From Astrothelium macrocarpum (lineage: Eukaryota; Ascomycota; Dothideomycetes; Trypetheliales; Trypetheliaceae), in contig JAGEMR010000001.1 of the NCBI GenBank assembly GCA_021030915.1, positions 186,001 to 250,000 of the forward strand: DNA of 64,000 bases, given 5' to 3'. Positions 12,040-21,419 of the stretch are shown here, in pieces. Position 1 is the stretch's first letter, and every line of letters begins with the position of its first letter. The notes beneath the pieces are model-generated. The model did not search any database and was not told the DNA's origin. It was given only the letters and a program-made list of their open reading frames with translations. A program made the translations under genes and the position numbers.

Positions 12040-12086
12040 TTGCGTGTGCGCGCCGTGGGCCTGTGCGCGCCGTGGTGGAGACTCCT
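12040..12086 (-). repeat. Presumed TIR end of element A
   Basis: A GC-rich stretch 28-74 bp upstream of the element A transposase start contains two direct copies of TGTGCGCGCCGTGG (12045-12058 and 12062-12075, period 17 bp). This is the architecture of the TIRs of elements C and D. A TA at 12086-12087 is a plausible outer boundary. The other end of A is outside the window, so the limit is inferred. Confidence 0.55.
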
Positions 12087-12128
12087 AGTCAGCGCACATG
12101 TGACTTTGCGAATCGCGAACGCGATCGG

Positions 12129-12134
12129 ACGCGT
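12129..12134. promoter_or_regulatory. ACGCGT box (MCB-like) upstream of CENP-X gene
   Basis: A perfect palindromic ACGCGT lies 107 bp before the start codon of the CENP-X/Mhf2 gene. In yeasts this MluI cell-cycle box is bound by MBF at G1/S genes. Function here is inferred from position only. Confidence 0.35.
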
Positions 12135-12240
12135 TCTCGAATCCGATGATCTAGTCCCCAGTACGAACGAGTTGAGACATCCCTCCTTTGGTATACCACT
12201 GCTTGTCCTGTTTCGTCAAATCGATTACCAACTTTCCATC

Positions 12241-12963
12241 ATGGCAGCAGCTCGTGCGACAGCCAATCGCAGACCTCCAGCCTTTAAGCCTCCCCGTCCC
12301 ACTCAAAAGACAGTGCCCAAGGAGACCGGCCGTAAATTGTCAACAGGCAGCGAGAAGATCACAAAACCCTCAAGGGCATCAAAGGCTCAATCAAAGGTGT
12401 CCTATGGCAAATCACATACTGGCTTCCGGCCTGCTTCACGCTCGATCGAGATATCCGACGACGAGAACACCGAAGATGAACAAGACGAAGATCAAGATGC
12501 CCAAGGAGCAGATTACGACAACAGCGACAACTCTGATGCTGACATGACGTTTGCAACACGGAGCAGATCCATCCTTCCGCCTGCATCGCCACCCGCAGTA
12601 GCTCCAGCCGCATCACAGGATGCACCGCCTCCAATCCCACCGAAGCTGCTGACAAGATTGTTACATGAGGGCTTCGACAATGAGAGTACAAGAATTGGCA
12701 AGGATGCAATGGCAGTGGTGGGAAAATACATGGAGCTGTTTGTACGGGAAGCAATTGCAAGAGCAGCGGTTGAGAGGGAAGGAGAGAGTGGCGGCGGCTT
12801 GACTGATGGGTTCCTGGAGGTAAGTCCGGAACTTTTATTTCATTGGATCTCTTTGACGAGAGGATTTGTGGAGGATCATAGGTCCAGTGGAATTCAGCTA
12901 ATGTGTTGTTTGTAGGTGGAAGATTTGGAGAAATTGGCACCGCAGTTATTACTCGATTTCTGA
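12241..12963 (+). CDS. mhf2: CENP-X / Mhf2 histone-fold protein
   Basis: Two exons, 12241-12819 and 12916-12963 (intron GTAAGT..TTGTAG, 96 nt), encode 208 aa. The first 125 or so residues are basic then acidic and look disordered. The C-terminal 80 residues are the CENP-X histone fold: LLTRLLHEGFDNESTRIGKD, then KYMELFVREAIARAAVER, and after the intron VEDLEKLAPQLLLDF, which matches the invariant C-terminus of human CENP-X. CENP-X pairs with CENP-S (Mhf1); the complex works at the inner kinetochore and, with FANCM/Mph1-type helicases, in fork repair. The open frame extends upstream into the transposon end, but ATG 12241 is preferred because the upstream part is TIR sequence and codes nothing recognisable. 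The N-terminal extension is long for the family. Confidence 0.88.
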
Positions 12964-14431
12964 GCTGGCTGAGGAGCGGCAAACTAATCACGAACTGGCT
13001 TATTGAGCCATCAGAGTAAACCAACCCAGCTTTTCACACTACGCGAGAACCAAAAAAATGGGTTGAAGTCGTGAGGTCTGCCTCCATCAGATCGAAGAGA
13101 TAGGTATCTGGACGATGTTATATCGAGGCTGCGTCAAGTAGGTTCTAATCATGCCCGAACAGGGCAAGATCATTATCTCATTGCCAGCTTTCGACAGTTG
13201 AAATACGTCTTCAAGTCCATGGAATAAGCCTCTGACCTAAACTGAGTCTTGATGGCACAAACACTAATGCTGAGCTCCATCTGGCCCGGTCTTTACCAAA
13301 TTATTCGTTCAAAGATAAGTATAATCCACAATAGGATCATGGTTGCTCTCTTGCAAACGTATCGATGTTTTGATCGGTCTAGACGTCCTGGTTGGCTTCC
13401 TGGCATTACACTCTGATGGTCAGGCTGAAGTATTCATGGCATTGAAGGCAACGATAGATTTGATCCGTAGTTGGCAATGGTATTGAGCAGAGCATCACGT
13501 TGTTGCGGTGGAACTCTGGTGGAGCGATTCAGTGAACCGTGCTGCTTGTGGAGCCCAAGACACTGCACAAATGAAGTCTCAAAGCATGTAGGGAGAGTAA
13601 CAAAAAGGCCGTATGCATGAGCGTCGCTATTTATTCCAACAAGTAGAAGTAATCAAGTTTGAGATCAAGTTCGTGCTTTGGTGTTGGTATTGAGCCGAGC
13701 AGAAAACGGGACACGCATGCTCTTATTTTAGTTATGTTTAGCCACGTAAAGACACGAGATGAAAGGATGAATTCCGAAATTCGCAATTCGAATCATCCTA
13801 TAATCAAATGTAGCACTGAAGAGAAATATTTAGAGCACAGTGCACGTGTTCGGGAGCAAGATCCCGGCAAGGTCCGACGTCAACGGCCTGGGCCTGAGAC
13901 GGAACCTCAAACACCACGCTCCACATGGCTCATCCTTCCCTGGTGTAGAGTTCGACATCATGATGGACTGCCATAGTGAAGCTCTTGATCTTTCGCTGTC
14001 GTGCACCGTTATGGTAGTATCTATCAATAGTGTACGATGAACGTCCGCTTTTGCTGAATTGCACATTTACAAAGGCGACCGTATCGGGTTTGGAGACGAT
14101 TGGAAAATGGGAGGATGTTGCCAAGGAAGCTTGGTACAGCAGTGTTACGCTTCATGTCTGGGACACGTGAAGGTCATGCAGCAGATTGCCAACGCCACGG
14201 CTCCAGGGTTTTCCGAGTTACTACATCGAGAACGCTTTTCCATCTTTCCTCTTCCTCTCCACTTCTGGGTTTGCTTTCGTCGTTCGTGCTGTTGTTGAAT
14301 TTCTGTCATTCCATTCCCTTCAACTGGCAGGACCATTTCCAGAGCGCTAGACGCTTCTTTCTTCTTTTAATACACACTTTCTATTCATCCAAAAGTCATT
14401 CCTTTGAAGTTCTCGAAAAAATATCCTCACC
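12964..14431. other. Intergenic, no supported gene
   Basis: About 1.47 kb with only short overlapping open frames on both strands, none with family similarity or splice logic I can support. It holds the CENP-X 3' region and the promoter of the cupredoxin gene. Pyrimidine-rich stretches (TTTCTTCTTTT near 14356) precede the start codon at 14432, as is common in fungal promoters. Confidence 0.5.
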
Positions 14432-15211
14432 ATGCATTTCACTAGCGCCGTCGCTTCCGCTCTCCTCATTGCATCTGGCACTTATGCCCAATCAACCACC
14501 GTACGAGTCGTCAGTGTAGGCGCATCGAACGGCGCACTCACATTCAACCCAAACAATGTGCAAGCAAAGTCAGGCGATGTGGTACAGTTCCAATTTGCGC
14601 CTGGGGTACGTTCGACAATCATCTAAAATCTCACTGGCACAGTACTAACTATTGACACCAGAATCATTCCGTCGCTCAAGCTGCGTTCAGCACTCCCTGC
14701 ATGCCAGTCTCCCAAACACAACCCATGACAGCAGGCTGGTGGTCGGGTTTTATGCCCATGGCAGCAAACACAAAGAGCACACCAGTATTCAGTGTCATGG
14801 TGCAAGACTCCAACCCCGTATACTTTTATGATGCGCAAGGAAGCAACTGTCAAGACGGAGCGGTGGGCGCCATCAACGCGTAAGTGATTCGATGCAACTG
14901 GCAGATTAGCAGTAGACTGATCAGAGTTTCGCAGACCTTCCTCGGGACCAATGACGGTATCGGCATTCGCATCAGCAGCCAAGAACGCACAACAGAACAT
15001 GGCACCAGGGCAAGTCAGCACCAATGCAGTCTCGACAAGCTCTTCGAGCGTAGCCTCAACCATGTCCACTTCGACCACGGGTGCTACGAAATCATTCCCT
15101 CCAACTGTTACACCTACCAGCAACGCTGCAGGCCGTTCTTTTGCGAAAGCCACGAAACAGAGCTTGACTGGAGCAGGCATTGCCGGTCTCATTGCATTCT
15201 TATTCTTATAG
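14432..15211 (+). CDS. Secreted cupredoxin-fold, Ser/Thr-rich GPI-type protein
   Basis: Three exons (14432-14605, 14662-14879, 14935-15211) give 222 aa; introns are 56 and 55 nt. Residues 1-19 are a signal peptide ending TYAQ. Residues 25-130 form the cupredoxin-like domain of fungal extracellular serine-rich proteins: VRVVSVGASNGALTFNPNNV, GDVVQFQF, then NHSVAQAAFSTPCMP, with His and Cys at the positions that bind copper in plastocyanin-type folds. A Ser/Thr-rich stretch follows and the C-terminus is hydrophobic (AGIAGLIAFLFL), fitting a GPI anchor. Likely at the cell surface or wall. Copper binding is not certain, since many fungal members lack a full ligand set. Confidence 0.85.
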
Positions 15212-15596
15212 ACGAATTTCCTTTTACTGCATATACATACTGTTAATGGGTGTTGGAGTTTTGTGTAGAATACCTAATTTTGAAAGTAGCATTGGATGCG
15301 TCCGATGCCCATATTGAAATGAAAAGACCTTTAATAGACAACGTACTGGGATCCTATTTCGATCGTAATTTGTAAGATCATCAAACGTGCAAAGTCTCGA
15401 GCTCCCCACATTCCCGACAGCTGCACGTGCTCTCATAATTCAGAGCACGAGCCAACTTTTATCTCTGTAGGCACGTGCTGACGCGGTAACTCTGCCGAGG
15501 TGTGTGTAAACAATCGCGTCTTCGTCGCCGGCTTGGCACTCCAGTTATGCGCCAGAGTGTATCGTTCACGAAATCAATGGGATTGATTACCAGAAC
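15212..15596. other. Intergenic between cupredoxin and Mis12 genes
   Basis: 385 bp with no gene. It contains ACGCGG (15481) and a GTAAACAA forkhead-type site (15506-15513), the latter 84 bp ahead of the Mis12 start. Confidence 0.5.
15506..15513 (+). promoter_or_regulatory. Forkhead-type site upstream of Mis12 gene
   Basis: GTAAACAA matches the core recognised by forkhead factors that drive mitotic genes in yeasts, and lies next to CGCGTC. Function is inferred from position only. Confidence 0.3.
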
Positions 15597-16732
15597 ATGG
15601 CAGAATCTGGGCATACCACCACATCACTGCTGACCGAGCATTTTCGATATACCCCTATTGTGAGTATACTTGAATACTTCCCATCCTTTTCCTCTTGCTG
15701 ATCTTTTTGAGACGCTCCTAGACGACATTATAAACACAGTCAATGAGCTCGTATATCGCGCAGTCAATGCCGTTGAAGATGGCCTCCTCGCTGCATCGCC
15801 AAATCTTCTAGGCTTTCAGCAAAAAGCAAGAGACGAAAACAGGGTGCCGCAAACAGATAGCGATGGAACTGAATTATATCCAGAGGCGAAGGCAGAGATA
15901 GAAGAGGGTGTGCATCAGCTGGAAACGTTGCTCGAAGCGACAGTCGACAAGAACTTTGACAAATTAGAGATTTGGGCATTAAGGAATGTCTTGACAGTGC
16001 CGGAGGACTTGGCTCCTTGGGTGCGACTTGAACATTACCAGGTTCGCAATTGTCAAAACCTAAGGGCCGTCAAGGTGTTGCTGACAGATGACGCCTCAGA
16101 GCCAGGACTTTGACAAGCAAGAGCAAGCGCCCACAGCAGAGACTATCTACCAACTACGGCGCAAACTAGATGAGACTCAAAAGCTCAATGCAGCTCTGAG
16201 TGCTGAAGCCGAGCGCAACGCCAAGTTCATATCGCAGTTCAAAGCGCTACTCGAACCATCCTCCTCACCCGACTCTTCATACGCCGTTGAACGTCTCTCC
16301 AACGGCACCGTACCTCTAAACGACACCACACAATCACCAAGCCCCTTCGCCTTCCTCACCACCACACCCAGCGCCCGCGATCTGGGTGTCACCATGGCAA
16401 ATCCTACATCTACGTCGCACCAACCGCTCACGACCAACACAACGTTTGCACTTTCACAACTACCCGCTCTGCGCTCGCTTCTGACAGAGCTTCAACCGAA
16501 GCTCGAACTGCTCAAGGTGCACTCCAAAGACGAAGGTGGGGCGAAGACATTGGCGGAGGAGAGGAAGGCGTATGTAGAAGGAAGGACAAGAAGATTGCTG
16601 GAGGGTCGGGTAGGAGATGTGCAGGCTGGGGATAGACCATGGAGACGAGTTGGAGAGGATGAGTTGAAGGGGTTGGAAGAGCTTGTCGGAGAGATGGGAA
16701 GGAGGAAGGAGGATGTGGAGATGCAGGAATGA
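15597..16732 (+). CDS. mtw1: Mis12/Mtw1 kinetochore protein
   Basis: Exons 15597-15659, 15712-16041 and 16088-16732 give 345 aa; introns are 52 and 46 nt, the second with a less usual GTTCGC donor. The N-terminus SLLTEHFRYTPI, joined across intron 1 to TLLDDIINTVNELVYRAVNA, is the hallmark of the Mis12 family. Exon 2 is helical and ends VRLEHYQ, and exon 3 begins with a coiled-coil segment (ETIYQLRRKLDETQKLNAAL). The rest is less conserved, with a basic/acidic tail. Mis12 is a subunit of the four-protein MIND/Mis12 complex linking inner kinetochore to Ndc80. Frame continuity and conserved N-terminal junction make the exon model strong. The gene lies 2.6 kb from the CENP-X gene, same strand. 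Confidence 0.88.
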
Positions 16733-18024
16733 CGGATTCCGGGGCGTTCTATGGCAGGTGTGCTGAATTCAGGCCGGGTTTTACCGGGCATGTGAAGACG
16801 CAGGTATTGGATTTGAGGAGTCAAGGTGGCTGAAATTTTCTATTGGAGACAAGCCGCCCGGCTCGTACGCTTGCTTTGGTAAGGATGGTATGGCAACCAG
16901 TTATCCTTTCGTCTATCAAAGGTGTGAATGGATCTTTGCCGCAAGGAGTTGCTATTTTCCACGAGCTTGTCCTTGAGCCCGAAGTCCCTACCTTCGTGCA
17001 AGTCCGAGGACGATCTCCAATTACGAAAATAGACTGTCTGGAGCATAGATAGGCAGGATTGTGAGGTGTGGTGATAAAATACTAAGCGCCCAACCCTTGC
17101 AGTATGGATCCTCCAATGGTAGCTAATTCCCCCACACATTTACTTTCAACGATCGACAATCTTCCAAGCGCCCGCCCAGGCTGCACAAAGTCCTGATGCA
17201 TCGTTGATAGCACGAGGCTTCCGATGTGTGTTGCTTTTTTGAAAGTCGTATCATTCTACGGAGAGGAACGCTCGCTCGCCGGTTACCCAGATGCGAGATG
17301 CTGCCTCTCTGTTTACCAGGCCAGGATAGATAAACGAATGAGACGTTTTACCAGAGACACTCAGAGGCGTCCGTTCTCCAGACACCTGTCAAAGAATGGT
17401 GATGCTAAGCTACACCAGTCAGGATGAATCGAACGAGTGGATGCAATCAACACACCACTCAGCATGTACCAAGGCAATGTTTGCTAATTAAGGGTGTATT
17501 ATTCTATTCTGGTAACCCAAATCCGTGCCTGCATCCCTGAGCGGATCTGCTGAGTGGGGTAGTGGAGCACTGCAAAGTGTGCTAAATACGCTTCTAAGCG
17601 CCGGCCTGCAGCATGCGGGAACCTGCGTTAGTCCAACCACCACCCTCAGAATGTTGATAGACGCTGTGGTTGGTGGACCACGTCCAGCCGGCGTACCAGA
17701 CCGAGATGGTGGATGAGTAGGAGCAAAATACATATAGATGGCCGTTGGCAATGGATGGCCGTCAAGTGTTTCGCTCAAGCGCTTTCTGTTCTCCTGATTC
17801 TGTTTCAACGATTCCAGACCTGGACGTGTCTGTAGACCATTCCTTTAGGACCCTCTGAGCCTGTCGCAGGAAGACATTCATTACTTTCTTCATTGCTCTC
17901 TACACTCTTTCCAGTCTTTGAGTAGACTGGTTTGACTTGACGACCCCTGATTCCTGAGCTTCATCATTGCTGTTGAAACCAGTGACCGACTTGCCATTCA
18001 TTGTCGTATATACCTTTCATCACC
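16733..18024. other. Intergenic, no supported gene
   Basis: About 1.3 kb with several short open frames on both strands and no convincing coding signal. The last 200 bases are pyrimidine-rich and probably the promoter/5' leader of the membrane-protein gene at 18025. Confidence 0.45.
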
Positions 18025-18877
18025 ATGGGTCTTCTCGCAAAGTACACATGGATGTCTCAACTTGTTCTTCACGGCCTGATCCTCGTCCTTACCATCTCCA
18101 TCCTCGGTGTTTCGGCACGCCTTCTTCAAAACCATAATACCCAATCCGGAGCCAACCCATGGTATCTTCCTTTATGGCCTGCACATTTCGACATGAGAGC
18201 CATCAAGGCTACCATTGGTGCTACGACCGTCATGACTTTCTTTGAACTCGTCGTTCTTGTGCTGGCTTTTCTTCCAAGAGTAATGCCCATAGTTCAACGT
18301 GCTTCCGTGGCCTGGAGAAACTGACAATTTGATAGTTCGCTACACCTGGCTCTTCGATGCCTAGCCTTCTCATTTTTGCCACCACATTACCATCTGCAGT
18401 TCTCACGCTCGTGACTATCATCCTGACAGCGTCACTAAACAGGAACGAGCCAGTCACCGACACCATCCAAACTTGGACATGTCGATGGACTGACTATGCC
18501 AAGACCCATGGTGGGTTGGGATCTTCGCAGAACGACGTCCCAAGTGATTTTGGGAGAATCTGTAGCCAAAGCGTAAGTTTCTCTTCAAGACCTGCTTGAT
18601 CTCACAGGACCGACGCTTGCTGACATGTGCATTTGTCCTCCAGCGCTTCACCTTTTACGGCCTGATCCCTGTCTTCATTCTTCAGCTATTGCTATTACTC
18701 TTTTCGGCTGTTGGCGTCATTGTCATGCTCTGTTCCTCGAAGAAACTTGGATCCGAAGAGGGTGGCATGACACCAATCAAAGAGCAGCCCAGTACGATGG
18801 CTGGCATACCCGCCTATGAAATGGATTATCGGAGTGGAAAGGATGGACCAGTTGTGAATACTTATGGTGTTGCTTAA
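18025..18877 (+). CDS. Four-transmembrane (MARVEL-like) membrane protein
   Basis: Exons 18025-18279, 18336-18572 and 18644-18877 give 241 aa; introns are 56 and 71 nt. Four hydrophobic segments are visible: residues about 9-32, 60-85, 94-118 and 165-192. A loop between TM3 and TM4 contains three Cys and three Trp-rich positions (TWTCRWTDY, then GRICSQS). The cytosolic tail after TM4 is polar and ends NTYGVA. The four-TM layout with a Cys-containing loop resembles fungal MARVEL/SUR7-like proteins, but I do not recognise a specific orthologue. Both intron phases are consistent and each exon carries whole TM segments, so the model is sound even though the function is open. Confidence 0.72.
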
Positions 18878-19136
18878 ACAATGCTGCGATGAGGTGTTTG
18901 AATCACGGCTGGAATAATGCCACCAGAAACAGAGACGAGGGAAATCGCAAAACAGTATGATTCAGCGCTCGGGATCGAGGATGGCTGTATTGCTTCTTTG
19001 TACATGATTACGATCTTTTCCTCTTTTGCGTCAAGACTTGGGCATTTGCACGGAATCTTCAAATGGAAAGTAAGGCGAAGCATCTCATGGATGTAAGAAG
19101 GTGCTTGGATATTGAAATACCGAAAGAAATCGTAAT

Positions 19137-20251
19137 TTAGCCCATACTTGGCCTGCTCCCTAATGGTATCGGAGGTGGTGTGCTGCTTGTGTCGTTTGCT
19201 CCCCCACTATTGGCGAGAGAAGGTTTCTTCTTCGGAGGCGGGGGAGGCGCTTTCTTCGCCACTATCGCCGAAATGGGTCTTGAGGACTCTCCGGAATTTG
19301 CCTCCTTATTCGCGCCCATTTTGGCGAATCGTTGTTGCAACTCGCTGACTTGGCTTTGCATGCCGGGCGACTGCGGTGTGAAGGACGAACTTCGAGCTGA
19401 CGCTACTGACTCGCTCGAGTTGTAAGAAGGAATATTCGTGCCGCCGCCACCAATATTGAGACCTGGAACAGAGATACCAGCCTGACCAAGACGGTTGATT
19501 GCACCCTGATTTAAGCCATCATTCTTAGACGAGGTTGCTTGAGGGGGCTGTTGCAGAGCTTGATCGTATGTTGGAGGCGGGCTCGGAGCAGAACTTAAAG
19601 GATTGGAGTTTTGGCGTGGGGGCAGGCGGGGAGGGAGGCTCAGTTTGGTTCTGGGTTGCGGATCAGGAGCTGGCGTGCTAGAACCACTCGAAGGAGGTCT
19701 TGGTGGAAAGGATGGAATAGCGCCTTCCAGCCGGCGCGCAGGCAGTTGTGGGACACGTGAACTGCTTGATCCCGAAGTATTGGTGCGGAGAGGAATAGCA
19801 GGGGGAGAGGATCGAGCAGGAGATGAAGTCGATGAAGGTCGTTGAGGAACAGGAGGTGGGCGCGTGGTGAACGACGATGATTCGGAATAACCCGGGTCTT
19901 CATTTTGCGGCTCTGGAATGGATGCCGGATGATAATCTGAAATGGGAGATTCGCCAGTCGTTGCAATATGCTTTGGAGGTGGACCGAATGAAGCTGGATC
20001 TCTCAAGGTTGATAGAGGCTGCGACTGATGTGCCAAACCTGCACTACGAGCAGCAGAACCTCCATCTTTGCCCTTGCCTACCCATCCTGCCTGGATAGCC
20101 GTTAACATAGGTGGACTGGAGAAGAGAGAGTTGACTCCATAATGCTTACAACTTGGTTGACACCCTTGTAATCTTCACGCCAGCTTCCTCTTTCTCCATT
20201 TTGCCGCCTCGGGTGATAGCTTCCTTTGACCGTTTCTCTGATGCCAGTCAT
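19137..20251 (-). CDS. aim3: Aim3-like proline-rich protein
   Basis: Exon 1 is 20150-20251 and exon 2 is 19137-20090 (intron 59 nt), giving 351 aa. The exon 1 product MTGIRETVKGSYHPR and SWREDYKGVNQV joins AGWVGKGKDGG, the conserved N-terminus of fungal Aim3 proteins. The body is rich in Pro and Ser with SH3-ligand-like runs (RPPPVPQRP, KKAPPPPPKKKP). A conserved island is INRLGQAGISVPGLNIGGG, followed by a short helix SQVSELQQRFAKMG. In yeast Aim3 binds the amphiphysin Rvs167 at cortical actin patches; the name comes from a mitochondrial-inheritance screen. The longest single open frame starts later at 20108, but the spliced start restores the conserved N-terminus. Confidence 0.8.
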
Positions 20252-21419
20252 TCTGCACTCGTTTCTGACCGAAAAAATTCAGGTTGACTGTTTGATTTTC
20301 AGCTTAGGCTTGCCTGGCAGATCCCGGATAAGATAGTGGGGATCAGTACGTCATTTTCGGAAGCCACGAACAATCTGCGTAACGCACAGATACATTGGCC
20401 ACCAAAACTCTCGCTACGTAAATCATATAGTTCCCAAAGTGTAAAAAAAAAGGGGTAAAAGAGCAAAAGATCAACAAAACAAAACGCGAGCAGCAAGGGG
20501 CTCGAACCCTCAACCTTTGGTGATCATCGACCGAAAACCAACGCGCTACCATTGCGCCAACCACCCCACCACTGAAGGATATAAGAAAATTTAGTTTATC
20601 TCTATATATATCATCTTTAAAAAAATCGTCTCAACTCTTGATGAGAGCATGGGTTTTGTCATCTCTAACAACGCACGTGCCTTCTTACACGTGACTTACC
20701 CAGATCGAAGATAAGGAGATTTGTGAATTTCTAAGCATTAGATCAATCTACACTGGGAAATGTAATGTCAAAAACAATGGTTGGTTCTGGTCTATCGGAA
20801 TTACCAAGATAGAAGAAAACATGTCACCGTGCGGGATACAAATTTGGTTGCCAGATTTCCTTAAAGTAGGTTTTCCAGTCATGAGTAAACACATCTTCAA
20901 AGCATTGATTTCAACTAGGTATGATAAAGAACTCTGTGGCTACCAAGCGAGGTTCGTTGGCGTACCCACGTTATTTGTATACTGTACCGCCGCCATGTTG
21001 TTTTCCATGCTTGAGAATTAGTCATTACTAAAGGAAAAGCGTATAGCTGTGCAAGTTTTCTCAAATGCCACACCATGCCATTGATTCCACCACCCACAAA
21101 TTTCTTCCGTATGACATCAAACCAAAATCAACCATCAAGCCGCAACACTAGTTCACCGCGAGGTGATGCAGGAATCAAGTCTTTTAACACGAAGGGAGAA
21201 AGCAAAAAGAGACAGAGAAAAGGAGGAGACTAAAGAAACTTGACGGTGAGATATGTACCGTCTCTGTGCTCTGGGTATCTCGACAAACAAGTGTGGACGT
21301 TCTGACCATTAGAAATGACGAGTCGGAGTTAACGAAGGAAATCACGTGTATGTTAATGGCAATTTGATGTGCTCAGCTGAAAGACGCATGGCCCCCACAC
21401 GGCAGCCAAAGAAAACCGC
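20252..21419. other. Intergenic region holding a tRNA gene
   Basis: Apart from the tRNA at 20487-20566 I see no gene. An A-rich tract (20447-20490) lies downstream of the tRNA and supplies its terminator. Purine-rich sequence at 21190-21235 has no recognised function. Confidence 0.5.
20487..20566 (-). tRNA. tRNA-Arg (UCG) with 8-nt intron
   Basis: Folded by eye on the minus strand: acceptor GGGTGGT/GCTGCTC, D arm GCGC-AATGGTA-GCGC, anticodon stem TTGGT/ACCAA, T arm GAGGG-TTCGAGC-CCCTT, discriminator G. The 15-base anticodon region fits TT-TCG-G, an 8-nt intron, then C, giving anticodon UCG. This leaves a 72-nt mature tRNA. Box B (GGTTCGAGCCC) is canonical, and a T4 run follows the 3' end by two bases, as for Pol III. 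Four of seven acceptor pairs are G:U, which is unusual, so a decaying gene cannot be excluded. Confidence 0.65.

Noticed and set aside
12040..12240. N-terminal extension of the CENP-X frame beginning at 12040
   Set aside because: The upstream part is transposon-end sequence (TGTGCGCGCCGTGG repeats) and the codon pattern changes at ATG 12241, which has a proper leader context.
12359..13024. Minus-strand 221-aa frame opposite CENP-X
   Set aside because: Shadow of the CENP-X coding sequence, no domain, no splice logic.
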